From Arenibacter sp. F26102 (GTDB lineage Bacteria > Bacteroidota > Bacteroidia > Flavobacteriales > Flavobacteriaceae), in assembly GCF_023015865.1 (NCBI RefSeq), contig NZ_JALKBC010000006.1, positions 337,388 to 401,387 on the forward strand: a stretch of 64,000 bases of DNA, in the 5' to 3' direction. The position numbers and the translations under genes are program-made. Within the stretch, counting starts at the first letter, position 1. Each line of letters opens with the position of its first letter. Below, piece by piece: positions 45,021 to 60,200 of the stretch. The notes beneath the pieces were generated by a model. The model had not been told where the DNA came from. It was given only the letters and a program-made list of their open reading frames with translations, and made no database searches.

Positions 45021-45068
45021 TTGGTTTTAATTAACCAAACCATTTTGAATGATTAAAAATTACTTTTG
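45021..45068 (+). promoter_or_regulatory. Candidate promoter and dyad upstream of the giant gene
   Basis: TACTTTTG at 45061-45068 fits the Bacteroidota -7 consensus TAnnTTTG exactly; no TTTG lies at the standard -33 spacing. A dyad TTGGTT-N6-AACCAA at 45021-45038 lies just upstream. The start codon is 154 bases downstream of the -7 element, leaving a long leader. Evidence is motif-level only. Confidence 0.3.
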
Positions 45069-45221
45069 CAAAAAATTATACAGACTGCTTTCCATGGACT
45101 TTGATCCATGTTTTTCCGTACGTTTTTTAAGTTCCAAATTAAAGCTCCGTTCCTCGGTCAGCTTTCTTTTCGCCTATATATACTCCCACACCATATTCAA
45201 TCAATTTTTTTACGCAGAATT

Positions 45222-48200
45222 ATGAAAAAAATCACCCTACTCCCTATTCTTTTTTTCTATTCCTTTCTTGCATTTAGTCAAACTCCTTGCTCCGATCTAA
45301 GTTTATTGGATTGTAACGAGGTAGAAGTGACTCTGCCAGTCAATTTAAATTTCGATGGAAACCAAGGCGGTATTTTGTCGACCGGTTTTACAATGGTAGA
45401 CCCACCTTCCACTATATTAACGGGAGACGACGACATTAATGACGACGATGTTCCTGGCCTGGTAGCCCAGAATATTTACCTATCCAATGGGGTTCTGAAC
45501 GTTACTGCCACCAACGGAATAAATTACAGTCAACTTTCCGGATCTCCAAACAGCACCTTTACAAATTCCCAGATCAATGCCCTTGGGGTAGGGTTTAAGG
45601 CCGCTTCCAACGTCATCGATATTTCCGCAGTCATTGATCAGCCAAATTTTACGGGTAGTCTTAATGGCACAGCTACAAATGGTTCACAACAGGCAGGAAT
45701 ATGGTTTGGATTAAATGAAAACAATTTTGCCAAGTTGGTCGTGGTAAAAGCAAATGCTACCCAGCAAAAGATTCAGTTTGCACTGGAACAGACCGACCCC
45801 AATAATGCTGCGAATTTGATTATAACGGAATTAAATACGGGTAACTTTAATACAAGCGGAGTATCACAAATAAGTTTTCGTATTTCCATTAACCCCTCGG
45901 ATAATTCGGTAAGGGGATTTTACAGTTTGGACGGTGGCAGCGAAATTCAAGTGGCGCAGTCGGGAATCAATTTCTTGACGGCTCCGACAACTTTTCTCAA
46001 TGGAATTGATCACGATAACAATATAGGCACTAATAATCTAACGTTTGCCGGAATAATGACCTCTACCAGAAGGGCTACTGGAGGTTCTATGGATATTTCA
46101 TACAATTCATTTTCTGTGACGGAAAACATCACTCCTTTTGTAGCGCATATTAACTTTCAAAACAATCCATCTTTTACAACACCTCCTATAGGTTACTTAG
46201 CGGATTATGGTAAAGCCTTCGGCAATTCTAGTGTCACTATAGGAACCGATAACTATGAATATGGCTGGAAATTGGCTTCAGACGGAAATACACCTATAGA
46301 TATTTCAAATGAAGCATCCAATAATGGTGGTTCCGGGGCTGCTGGAGGTGCAGGAAGAAATAGAATAGCTGGGACATACTCTGCAGCCACAGTCCAAGAA
46401 AAATTAGAGGGAACATTAATGCACTTTCAAGGAGATAATGTCATGTCCAATACTGGCGGAACCCAACCATGGGGTAGTCAACCCCGAGGCAATGAAGCAA
46501 TATGGGAACTTGAAATTCCCAATGGGATCTATGCGGTGACGATCGGCCTAGGCGATAAAGATGTAAATAATCTTGACAGTAGACATAGTGCCACATTGGA
46601 GGGTTATACCGTTATTCCCGCCTTTGTCCCAAATCCAGGTCAAACAGTTGTTGAAACCATGATTGTTGAGGTATCCGATGGATTTTTAACTATGAACGGA
46701 TTTGGGGGATTCAACTCTAAGATTACACATATTGATGTGATCGAAAGTACTGGAACGCCCGTTAATGGGGTTCTTGCCTTCTCACCAAACGCTACTAGCG
46801 AATCTATAGAAGCCGGCGGCACAAGCACTTTTTCCAGCACGCTATCTGGCGCTGGAGCAACAAATATTGGTTTAACAATCAATGACAATATAAATTCTGT
46901 TGATAAGCTCAACACCGGGTCCAATGATTGGTTAACCTTACCAACAACCAATACTTTAGGTCTTTTTGATTTTACAATAGACGCTACCAACTTGGTTGAA
47001 AACGATACCAGAAACAATAAAATAATTGCAACAGCCAAGGGTTTTATACCCGCAGAATTAAATGCTGATTTAACGGCAACTGCTGTTACCGTTTCAGAAA
47101 TTACTGCACCTTTCCGCATGAACGTTTTTGGACAGGACTATACAAAAGATTCGGATCTATATATCGCGGAGACCCCGGGTTATTTGGTGGAGACACAGCC
47201 TACGGAAACATCCAATACGCCTTATACCATCGCAGGCGGTCATTCCGAGCTCTATCATCCTAGGAGGTTCGGCTCAGAATTTAGTTATAATTTCCCCATT
47301 GCCAATGGCAACTACACTATAGCTATTCATAGTCTAGAGAATTACTTTAATACCGCTGGCGCCAGAATTTTTGATATTTCAATAGAAGGAAACACCGTCA
47401 TCAGCGACTTAGATCTTTTTGCCACCTACGGCCAAGGGGCTTTGGGTCTATTGAGTTTTGAAGTGGAAGTGCTAGATGGAGAACTCAACATAGATTTTTT
47501 AGCATCTACCAATAAAGCTATAGTACAGGCTATTGAAATATTGCCAGCGGCACAAAGTAGCGAGAAAGACATATTGACTTTCGCCTTGGCGGAACAAACT
47601 GATGAGGTCACTATTGACGAAGGCAACCATACTGTCACCATAGAGGTAAACAACGGCACTGATATTACCGACCTATTACCTACCATTACTGTTTCAGATA
47701 ATGCAACAATTAATCCGGCTTCTGGTGTATCCAATGATTTCACGAATACGGCAAATTATACTGTAACCGCCGAGGACGGCACAACCCAGGTGTGGTCCGT
47801 TAACGTTACCGAGGTAGCCCTTATCAACACAGCACCACAAATAACCTCAGCGACTACCAAAGAGGTTGTAGAAAATCAGACTGCTGCTATTGATGTGGAC
47901 GCCACTGACGACAACGATTCCGAAGGCTCAGGCCTGACTTTTTCCTTTAGCGGTGGCAATGATGATGGACAATTTAACATTGATGCCAGCACAGGAGTAG
48001 TTTCTTTCGTAATAGCTCCCGATTTTAAGGTACCAGCAGACTCCGATGCCGATAATATTTACGATATACAAGTAACTGTTACGGATTCAGAAAGTCTTTC
48101 AATCACCCAAGATATTGCGATTACCGTAACGGACGAACTTGAGGTCCCGACCAATGAATTCTCCTATATCGAGAATTTCACATACTCTCCTGGCAATCTT

Positions 48201-51200
48201 AAAGTCGTTTCTGGTGGGGCCTGGACTCCTGAGGTCAATAATACAAGCGGTATAGAGCTGCCCGATGCCCCTGTTGTGGCAGAAGGCCTTACAAGTGGCA
48301 CTACCCACTCCTTGAATATAGAAAACCTGAACACCACCATAGACTATATAACGCTTATTAACAATCCTGCCGACCTCATTGCCAATGTTCCTTTCTATTT
48401 TGGTACCTATTTTAAATTTTCCGAAATAGGAACGGGGAATTCAAACAGAATTCGTGTCGCTATTCGAGTAGATGACGATGCACCAGGTGAACAGTGGATA
48501 AGACAGATTATTGGAAGATATGATGGCAATATAAAAGCTAGATTAGGATTAGCTGGACCAAATTCCAACGCTGGTGAGCAAGACCTTTATGAAGACCAAT
48601 TGTTACAATTTGTTGTAAGGGGAGTTTGGGATGGTATAGGGACTATAACATATCAATATACTTTATCTCCTACCCTTACGGAAGGTGATAATTCATGGCT
48701 TACGGCAACAACCGAACATTCAACTTCAGGAACCCCTAAATTGGGACGTATCTTCATCGGTTCTACCTCTGCCAACAATACCGGTAAAATAGGCCCCATT
48801 CGCTTGGGCACGGATTATTCGGAGGTAGTCACCGAATTGATAAACAATGTGCCAATTGCAAGTTTTACTACTTCTATTTCGGATTTAACCGTTAATTTGG
48901 ATGCTACTTCCTCGCAGGATGATGGTTCTCTTACTGCCTATGATTGGGATTTTGGAAATGGTGACACTGCGAATGGAGAAACGGTGTCCTATGGATATCC
49001 CACTGCTGGCACATACACAATATCTTTAACGGTAACGGATGACCAGGGTCTTACTAGTGTCCCTGCAAATCACGAGGTGACTGTAGAAGCGCCATTGGTC
49101 GTTACTTCCTTTCCTTATAACGTGAATTTTCAAGATGCTGCTACAACTCCACCAACGGGGTATGTTAAAGATTATGGATTGCCCTATGGCACAAACGAAG
49201 GTGGTCTTACCTATGGTTGGATAAAACTTTCTGATGGCCAGCCAATAGATCTGACAACTCCAAGCAATGGTGTTGGTCGTAATCGCGGTACATATCCTGG
49301 ATTGGATTTATCACAGCAGACCTTGGTTCATATGCAAGGGAATCATGTTGGCAGTTGGACAGGCAATAGGCACAATGAAGGCGTTTGGGAAATTGAAGTT
49401 CCCAATGGTTGGTATAAGGTTTCTGTTAGTGTTGGGGATCCAAATCAAGATGGTAACCTAATTGAGACACCAGATCATTTTTTAAGTGTTGAGGGAATAA
49501 CTGCCATTGATATTTATGATGTAGATTCCAATTTGCCCAATGGGGACCCTGGACGTTTTAGCAGTGGTACCGTAGTGGTGCAAGTATTGGATGGCAAGCT
49601 TACGCTTGATGCCGATAATCCTCTTGCAAACAACACCAAAATCAATTCAGCTGTAATCTCTGAGGCTACAGATCCAAGATCAATCGAGACAGATATTCTA
49701 ACCTTTGTATTATCTGAAGATACTGCAACAGCAAACATTGACACTGATAACCATTCAGTAACTCTTGAAGTTCCCAACGGTACAGGTCTAACCTTAACGC
49801 CTACGATAACCTTGTCCGATGGTGCTACCATATCACCACTATCAGGTATCTCACAGGATTTCAGCACACAGATAAATTATACGGTTACCGCAGAGGATGA
49901 AAGCACTTCCCAAATTTGGGAAGTAACTATCACCGAAGCTTCCCCTCCCAATAGTACCCCAGTGGTGGATAATCAGTCCTTTGCAGTAGCAGAAGACGCA
50001 GCTCTAAATAGCATTGTCGGGACCGTTGTAGCTACGGACGATGGTACAGTAGTGTACAGCATAACTGCAGGAAATGAGAGCGGTACGTTTGCAATGGACG
50101 GGACAACAGGGGAAATCACGGTTTTGACCTCACTTGATTTTGAGACTACCAATCAGTATTTGTTGACAGTAGAAGTCTCTGACGGGGAGCTAACTGATGA
50201 CGCTATTGTAACAATAGACATTTCCGATGTTATTGAAATAGAACCTTGTAATCCACTGAGTACCCTACCATGTGATCAAATTGTAACAACATTGCCCTTG
50301 AACCTGGCATTTGATGGTTCTGAAGGAGGATTGATAGACAACAATGGGAATGGTACTGGCTTTACCATGGCAGATTCTCATTCAGGAAATAGACTTACTG
50401 AAGATCTGCCTATAAGCACCTCGGGTGTAAATGGCTATGAACCTTCAAAATTGAACATTGTCAATTCCAATCTAGTGCTAACCTCCTCTAAAGGGATTGC
50501 CTATGTAGATAACAATGCCCAAGTGAATACCTTGGGAGTTGGACTGCAAAATATTAGCACACCATTGACCATAGAGACTAAATTATTAGGTATCGTTACA
50601 GGTGGTGGTTCGGCTCAGGCAGGAATCTGGTTTGGTGCCGATGATGAAAATTTCGTAAAGCTGAATGTGAACGGTGACAATATTGAAATGCGTCGTGAAA
50701 TTGGAGGAATTTCCCTAAATGGAGGTACTTCACCAGATCAAATTGCATTGTCCAATGTAGGAGTATCCGGCAATGATGTAACCTTAAGATTGGTAATTGA
50801 CCCTATAGCATCTACGCTTACCGCCTATTATGCCATTGACAATGGCACATTTGTTCAGCTTACCAAGACCAACTATGATAATCTTGTCCTTCCCCAAGAA
50901 TACTTGGACGGCAAACAGTTAAGTATAGAAAATGGTTCTGCAAGCTTTGCAGGAGTTTATACTACCTATAGAAATGGTACAAGCTTTGACACCACATTTG
51001 ATTATTTCTCAGTTTCGGAAGAGAACAATCCGCCGGTAATTGTTGACCAAAATTTTGCAGTAGCAGAAGATGCAACGCTAAATAGTGTTGTTGGTACCGT
51101 TGTAGCAACGGACGAGGGCTCACTAACATATGCTATTACCGCAGGCAATGGAGGTGGAGTGTTCGCCATTGATGGTAGCAACGGAGAGATTACACTATTA

Positions 51201-54200
51201 ACGGCACTTGACTATGACACAACACCACAATATGTCTTGACAATTGAAGTAAGCGATGGTACCAACAATGTTTCTGCAAATATTACCATAGATGTCAATG
51301 ATGGCGTGGAAGTGCTTCCCTGTAGTCCACTTAGTACTTTGCCCTGTGACCAAATTGAAACCGCACTACCATTGTCACTTGACTTTACATCGGACAATGG
51401 AAATCTATCACAATCTGGTATGACCATGGTCATGGAACCAAGTGAGCGCTTAACTGAAGATGTGGCAATTGCAGACCCCAATGTATTGGGTTATGCACCT
51501 AGCCTAATTTCACAAAGCAATTTGGGCTTAACTCTGACGAGCACCAAAGGTATCTTTTACAGCCAGTTGGCTTCCCAAGGTACCCCAAGTAGGGCCAATA
51601 CCAATTCTCAAATGAACGCCTTAGGGGTAGGTCTAACCACCCCCACTACTACTTTTAGTATTTCTTCAACTTTGGAAAATCCGGATTTTTCAGGCAGTAC
51701 TGGGAATGGCGCCCAACAGGCTGGTATTTGGTTCGGTCTAGACGAGGACCATTATATTAAATTGGCCCTTATAAAAACAGGCACTACTACTACCAAAAAA
51801 GTACAGTTACAGGTAGAGAATATGGACCAAAATACCACACAAACGGCATTTTTGGAACTAGATACCCCAAATATAGGCTCCAACACTGGAGAGATTACCT
51901 TGAGAATGGAATTAGACCCTGTAAACAACACGGTCAGAGGATACTATACCCTTGAGGGCGGTAGCGAAATCTTAATTTCCGAAGAGGGAGTAGATTTCTT
52001 TCCTGTTCCGGCCAACTACTTTGCGGGTACTTCATATGAAATAGTCAATCCTTCGAATACTTTAAATTTCGCCGGAATATATACAACACATCGCAATGCG
52101 CCAGTGGATCAGTCAATAACAGTTCTATTTAAAGCATTTGAAATTGATGCGGAGCAACCTGCACTTGCATTGAATTTTGACGCTACAGTACTAAATTTCT
52201 CGGGTGCAGCTGGTGAAAACATTACCCCTCAAACAGTAACAGTGACAGCTAATTCAGGCAATCCAACCATTACGCTTTCAGATGACCCTGATGCTGGTGG
52301 GTGGTTGATTTTACCTGCAGACCCAGAGTTGGGAACTTTAGAATTGGGTATCCTTCCCAATCTTCCAGTGGGCAACTACAGTACTACACTATTTGCTCTT
52401 GATCAACCGGACATGGGCTATATCAACGCCGAAATGACAATTAATCTTGAAATCACGGAGCCCATAAATAACTTTGCCGTTAATGTTAATTTTTCGGATG
52501 CGGCCTCCGCAGCCCCTTCGGGTTACGAGAAAGATGCCGGTGATGCCTACGCAAATAGGGGCAACGGTTATAGTTACGGATGGTTGGATGCCAATACCTC
52601 TGCCCCGGCAGATCTTACCAAAAATGGTAGAAACAGAGAAATCACTGGAGTAAGTGATCTTAACAACACCTTGTTACATCTGCAATATGGCAATGTATCA
52701 GCAAATGCTGCCAATGGATATTTACCAGATGCCAAATGGGAAATTGAAGTTCCAAATGGTAGTTATTTGGTAACCGTATTCGTAGGTGACCCTACTGTGG
52801 ATAATCCGGCTGCAAATATTCCCGCACACCGGATAAATGCCGAAGGTATAAATTTGGTAGATAATTATATCCCAACTGGAGCCATAGGCAGCAGTACTCG
52901 TTTTACTTCTGGAAGTACAACAGTCAATGTTACCGACGGCAGATTGACCATTGACCCCCTAAACGGAGGGCACAATACCAAAATAAATAGTATTCAGATT
53001 GTCTCGACAACAACGACCATACAAACCCCACGAGTGGCCGGTGTAACTCCATCCGACGGAGCCATAAATATTTCCGTAACACCTACAATATCAGCCAACG
53101 AACTCTTCCTTCCAAATTTTGACGATGAAGGAAATGCTGGTGTCGACAATACTACAATAACCACTGCTACCGTTAAATTGTTCAAACAAGGAAACACTAC
53201 CCCAATAGGGGCCAGTGTTAACGGAACAGGAGGTGGTGACGCCATCAACTTAGCGCCAAACCAACCTTTGGAAGCCAATACGACCTATATCTTAGTAATA
53301 GATGGCGTTTTAGATCTAGTGGGGGAACCTTTTGAATTCTTCACATCATCTTTCACGACAGGCAGTGGAAATACCGGCCCGGTTACGGACCTTGATAACG
53401 TTGCCTTTACAAATGCTGGCGCAGTAGCCAATAATGGTGGTGCTAATGGTGCTGGATATTCCACATTGACCATAGGCCCCGACGGAAAATTATATGGCTT
53501 GGTAATAAGCGGTGACATACACAGATGGACCATCAATGCAGATGGTACCTTGGCCAACAAAGAAATTTTAAACAACTGGAAGAGTGCCGAGCAAGGTAAT
53601 TATAGTAGTCGCACAGCCGTTGGTCTTACGTTTGACCCCGCTGCTACAGCCAATAATTTAATTGCCTATATAACCCACGATTCCGGTGGTTTGAACAATG
53701 CCCCTGCCTGGGATGGAAAACTTTCCCGATTAACAGGTGCCAATCTTGAAGTACACGATCTTATCCTGACCAATTTACCAAGATCTAAAAAGGATCACTT
53801 AACAAACAGCATGGTCTTCAAGAATGGAGAACCTGGGGTAATCTATTTTAATCAAGGAAGCAATAGTGCCGCAGGAGCCCCTGACAATGCTTGGGGAAAT
53901 AGAAAGGAACGACTTCTTTCCGGTGCCGCATTACGTCTGGACCTAGCCAAGCTTCCGGAAGGTCAATGGCCTTTAAATGTAAAGACTACCATGGACCCAG
54001 TGGCGATTAACAATGTTGATGTTAATTCCCCTACACTGGCTTCTACAGTCGCCAATTATACGGAAGATGGTCAAACTTTGGCGGATGATGGAACTTATAA
54101 TCCATTTTATGTTAATGCACCATTAACGTTATTTGCAACTGGAATACGAAATGCCTACGATTTGGTTTGGCATAGTAATGGCCAGTTGTACATCCCTACC

Positions 54201-57200
54201 AATGGCACTGCAGGAGGAAGTAATGCTCCGGCCTCTATCAATGGGACAAGAAGACCGGATGGTACTTTTTATGACCATAGCAATCCCCTTTATCCTGTAA
54301 TTCCTTCTTCCAATGGCAACAATGTGCAAAGGGATTGGTTGTTCAGGGTAGACCCTAATTCTCCCTTAGGCTTTTACGGACACCCCAACCCTTTATTGGG
54401 GCAATTTGTGCTAAACAGAGGTGATGCCGATGTAAACAATAGTGCATATAACGGGGTCGAAGCAGACATTAACTATCGAGGAGCTGCATTTGATTTCGAA
54501 TTTAACAAATCACCCAACGGTGTCATTGAATATAGGAGTAATGCCGAAAATGGCAACTTACAAGGCGCCCTTTTGGTAGTGAGATATAGTGGCAGTAGCG
54601 ACATCATAGCTTTGGTTCCCGATGGTCCAAACGGTGATATTCTTACCTATAAAACAGGTATACCTGGATTTACCGGGTTCACAGACCCATTGGATTTGGT
54701 TGAAGATGTTTCTAATGGTAACATCTATGTATCCGATTATACCCGAACAGAAATCGTATTATTGAAACCGAGTAACCAGGCCGCGCCTACACCACTCATC
54801 GTTTTAAATACCGAAGAAGTTACCGGTGATGCCATAGCCAATTCTGGTACATTTACCCAAGAGGTATTGTTCTCCAATTTAGGGAACGCTACCTTGACCA
54901 ATATACAAGCGGAATTAACAGGTGCCAATGCCGGTGAATTTAGCATAGTTGGCATGCCATCAAGTATAAATTCTCAGAACTCAGCTTCTTTTGAAGTACT
55001 ATTTACTCCCACCTCCAACGGACCCAAATTCGCAGAGTTAACAATTACGGGAACAGATGCGGAACCAGTAGTTATAGCTATTAATGGTTTAGGGAAAACT
55101 GGAACAGGTGGCAATAACGAACCATCTTTACAATGGATATTGGATACACACTTGGGAGCGGGATCGGTAAACGTTGGTGATACCAATGTGGCCACAAACC
55201 TTATAGATCTTCCAAATGGATCAACCTATAATGATATATTAGGGGATGAAGTGGCCATAGAGCAATTCGAACGTGCCATTGATGCGCCCGTAACCTTGGA
55301 GTTGTTGAGCGTATATGGCCCAACTACAACCAATCCAGTTGTAGCCTTTGGATGGTACAATAGCGGAAATGCAGCTTCTACAACTGAACTGTTTACGGTT
55401 ACAAATTCGCCTACAAGTAATGGACAGACTTTAAATGCTCCTATTGCGGGGGTTTCCGAGTTTGATCCAGGTGTAGAAAGTTTTGGCTTCTACAGTAGAT
55501 GGCCTGCCTTCAACAATCGACAATTGTTTAGTGAAGATGCCTTAAATACCTTCACCGGAGCCATTCCGCATCATGTACGGGTCTACGAACTTCCCGGCGA
55601 GAGCAACGCATACATTATAGCTACTGAAGAGCATATTTCTGGATTCGACTATCAGGATATCGTAATTATAGCCAGAAATATTAGACCTTTTAATAGTACT
55701 CCAAATGAGGCGTGTTCACCAATAAGTACCTTGGACTGCGAAGAACTGGCAGTAGCACTTCCCTTCTCTCTTGCTTTAGATGGAACTGAAGGAGCGCTGG
55801 CCAATACAGGTTTTACCATGGTAGACAATCCTTCCGCAAGACTGGCGGAAGATGGAGCAGTATATAATGCGAACGTTCCTGGATTTGAACCAGGGCAAAT
55901 AAATTTCTCAAATGGTAATTTATTGCTAACAACCAACAAGGGAATTGCCTTCTCCTCCAATTCATCAAGTACGGAGGTAAATTCACAAATAAATACACTT
56001 GGAGTGGGAATAGATGCTGGCGATAATGGCAATTTCAGTATCACAACCACAATAATAAATCCTTATACCGATAGCACCAACAACTCGGAGCAGGCAGGTA
56101 TTTGGTTCGGTCTGAATGAAGATAATTTTGTTAAACTGATTGCCAATGGCGCTTCACAAATAGAATTGCGTTCAGAGATAAATGCAGTTTCCAATAATGT
56201 AGATCAAGTGATAGAAGTAGTGCCCAATTTAAATACGAGCTCGGTGCAACTTCGATTATATGTAGATACTGACAATGATCAACTTGTGGCTTTCTATTCC
56301 TTGAACGGAGGCAATGAAACCCAGTTGGGCTCCCTGCCTTTACCTGCGGCCTATCTCAGTGGTAATGCCAACTACGACAACTTAAGCTTTGCTGGTATTT
56401 TTGCTACCAAAAGACGTGAGGCAGCAGCTACGGAAGTGGTATATACGATATCCGATTTTGCCATTACTCCCGATAATATCCCAGTTGTCTTTGAACCGAT
56501 CAACATTAACTTCTCCCTACCGGAAGATGTTCCACCGACAGGTTATTTGGTCGATTCCGGACTGGGCTTTGGAGATAGAGGCAACACCTACAGTTACGGT
56601 TGGTTGACAACGAATGGACTTGCTCCATTGGATTTATCTGCCAATACCAGAAACAGAAATGTTGACAATGTTGATATTTTAAGAAATACGCTATTGCACA
56701 TGCAATATGGCAATGTGGGAGGAACAACCGGAGTTTTAACCGAAGGTATATGGGAAATTGAGGTTCCAAACGGTAATTACATTGTAAGCGTAGGGGTTGG
56801 AGATCCTAATTTAGATGCTAAAGCAGGTACTGAACCTTTCCATTCCATTAATATTGAAGGAATAAATGCAATTGATCGCTATTCTCCAACAGGGGCGGTG
56901 GGCGCATCAACCAGATTTACCTCTGGTTCCGCTACAGTAACCGTAACAGACGGCAGATTGACCATAGATGCCTCTGGAGGTTTCAATACCAAGATCAACT
57001 CTATGACCATAACCCAGGATGGAACAATAACACAACCGTTCTTCGCCAATGTTACGCCAGGGAATAACAGTACCAATGTAGCTATAGAGAACTTTCAAAT
57101 CAATGTAGAGGTGATAACTCCTTTGGGTTATGAGCTTGATAAAGCCACTTTGGCCGGAAACATAAATCTATACGAAGTAACAAACGCCGGAGAGGTATTG

Positions 57201-60200
57201 GTTCCGTCCAATTCAAATGATACGGGAGGCGGGGATGCAATTACGCTAACACCTTTAAGCAGCCTTAAAACCTTCACCACGTATACTTTCCGACTTACGA
57301 GTGATATTGAAGCCAATGTAGTGGGCGATATCAATGATCGCCTATCATTCTTGCCTTTTGAATCCCAATTTACAACAGGTGATGAAAATGTGGTTGTGGA
57401 CCTGGATTTATCAGGTGTAGAATTCTTTAAAGTGGAAGGAGGTCCCCAATTGGGAGAAGGAACCACAAACCAACGTTTCTCCAGTCTTGTAATAGGACCT
57501 GATGGCAAACTATATGCAAGTACCATTGGCAACTTCAATTCGGATGGTAAGATCTACAGATGGGATATGGCGACCGATGGAACTTTGCAGAATTTGGAAA
57601 TACTCTCTCCTGAACTGCTAGGAGCTGCACATCCAATAAGTGGTCCTAGAAATAATAACGACAGATTGATCATTGGCCTTGTTTTTGACCCAGCGTCAAC
57701 GGCCGATAATCTAATTGCTTATGTTACACATAGTGCTGCATCCATTACGGACGGCCCTGAATGGGATGGCATTTTGTCCAAACTTACAGGACCTACACTT
57801 TCCAACGTCGAGGATTTGATCATTCACCTTCCAAGATCTGGTAAGGATCATTTAACAAATAGTATTGTCTTCGACCCACAAGGTAATATGTATATAAACC
57901 AAGGAAGTAATTCCGCGGGAGGCGAACCAGACCCCAACTGGGTAAATAGACCAGAAAGGTTATTGTCGGCATCGGTCTTAAAAGTTGATTTCAATAAAAT
58001 GCCATCAATACTGCCTTTAAGCGTTTATACTACTGACAATATTGGAATAATAAATAGTGCGTCAGCTGCGAGCCTAACTATGAGCGATGGAACATATAAT
58101 CCATACGCCACAAACGCTCCATTGACCATCTACGCCACTGGTATTCGTAATGCCTACGATTTAGTTTGGCATTCAAATGGCTGGTTATATATCCCTACCA
58201 ATGGAACGGCAGGAAACAACAACAACTCACCAAACTCGCCTTCTACGGCCAACTATGATTTGGCAAGACGTATAGATGGCCTGACTACTATTCCATTTGC
58301 TCCAGCATTGAACGGTGGAGAAACACAAAAAGACTGGTTGTTTAAAACGCAAGGAGGTTCGTACCACGGACATCCCAATCCATATAGGGGAGAATTCGTA
58401 TTAAATCACGGTGGAGCTCCATACAGTGGATTGCCGGGACAAGAAGAGACATCATATACCGATGTTGCCAAATATCCAGATAATCTAGGACCCGATCCCA
58501 ACTATAGGGAGCCCGCATACGACTTCGGAAAAAATAAGTCTCCAAATGGGGCCATTGAATATCAAAGTAATGCCTTTGGCGGAAAACTAAAAGGCCTGCT
58601 TATGGTAGTTCGTTTTAGTGGTCAGGATGACTTGTTGGTAATGCAGCCAAAACCAGATGGAGATATCGCCAATGCCAATGGGGATGTTACCGGGCTTGGT
58701 GGTTTTGATGATCCTTTGGACGTGGTGGAAGATCCTCGGACAGGTAACATGTATATCTCGGAATACGATAGGGATAACAATGGAACACCAAAACTAACCC
58801 TATTAAGAGCAACAGTTCCTGCCATTTTAGGACCTGAAATTGCGGCTACTCCAGACGAATTGATTTTCGAGATGACAGTTAACAACGAAGGCAGTAACAC
58901 AGATACCAAGGTCGTTACTATTACAAATAATGGTAATGCCGTATTAAATATCTCGAGTGCGAGTATCACTGGTGCATTTGCCGATCAGTTTGAGAGCGTT
59001 CTTCCTTCAGGCACCATAACATTGAATCCAGGCGAAAATCAGGATTACACGGTAACCTTTGCCCCAGATTTGGATGGTTCCAATTTAGGATATCAACAAG
59101 CAAGTTTGACAATTGAAAGCAACGATGCCGTAAACCCAACCTTTGAAGTAGGTCTTCATGGTCTGAAAAAAGCAGGATTTGAAGGCGGACAGGAACCTGC
59201 ATTACAGGATGTTGTAGATGCCTTGGGCATTGGCATCAATGTTGGTTGGACATCTCTCTCTAGCTCTACCAATCCCAATCCGGTAGGTGACGAAGTAGAA
59301 GTAGAATTATGGGTAAAGGCAAGCGATGCACCTATAAACATTACTCCTGTGGGCCGTTATTCTCCCGCCGAGGAATTACCCTTTGGTTGGTACACTAATG
59401 ATGGTAGCGTTACCCACTATGAAGTCGGAGTTTTGGCTGGAGGAATTGCCAATGCACAGACCCTCTTCCCTCCTGTTGCAACCGGAGATTCTTCATTTGA
59501 CCCACAAGGATCTGTTTTCGGATTCTATGTGGAATCAGAAACGTTTGGAAGGTTTAATTATTCTGAAGATGCCATAAACACCGGAATAGCACACAGAACT
59601 AGAATATATCCCGTATTGGATCGTACAGGCAACCTTATTGAAAACAGCTATCTAATTACCTTTGAAGACGCTACCAACGGAGACTATCAAGATTACATGT
59701 TTATAATAGACAATGTATTTCCTTTCGAGGATGGCACCTTGGTATTGAATTTTGATGAGCAGGAAGTGGCATTTAATGCTGCCATGAATCAAGAAGATGT
59801 GCCTGTACAACAGTTAACACTTTTTGGAAATGGTGGTGTTACGGCCGGACAAATCAATTTGTCAGCTTCGGAAGATTGGGTTGTACTTCCAACTGATTTC
59901 GAACTTAATTCTCCGTTCGATTTAGGAATTGACACATCAGGACTGCCTTTAGGAACATATGAAGCAACTATAACTGCTACAGCACCCAACTATCTGGATG
60001 CCGTTATAAATGTTAGTTTAAAAATTACAAATGAGTTGGTCTATACCTATCAATTTAATTTTCAAGATCCCGATGATATTGAGACTTCACCTGCAGGTTA
60101 TATTGATGACCTAGGAATGCCATATGGCACCCAAAGCACATCTTTGGGCGATATGACCTTTGGATGGGTGGATCCAGGTACTTTTATTCCTGCTGATGCA

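Larger units (their letters stand above)
51321..55712 (+). repeat. Super-repeat 1 (about 4.39 kb)
   Basis: First of two consecutive super-repeats in the giant protein. Order: lectin-like copy 3 (51321-52140, CSPLSTLPCDQIETALPLSL), a BACON-like unit (about 52160-52455), malectin-like module 3 (52471-53010), Big_5 (about 53020-53360, VAGVTPSDGAINISVTPTIS), propeller 1 (about 53380-54770), choice-of-anchor-D (about 54790-55095) and a module ending FDYQDIVIIARNIRP (to 55690). The next super-repeat starts at the equivalent cysteine, exactly 4,392 bases on. Confidence 0.8.
55713..59735 (+). repeat. Super-repeat 2 (about 4.0 kb)
   Basis: Second super-repeat: lectin-like copy 4 (55713-56490, CSPISTLDCEELAVALPFSL), malectin-like module 4 (56500-57020), Big_5 (about 57030-57380), propeller 2 (about 57400-58810), choice-of-anchor-D (about 58815-59165) and a module ending DYQDYMFIIDNVFP. 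It lacks the BACON-like unit between lectin and malectin-like module; a similar unit appears after it at about 59740-60035. The order otherwise matches super-repeat 1. Confidence 0.8.
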
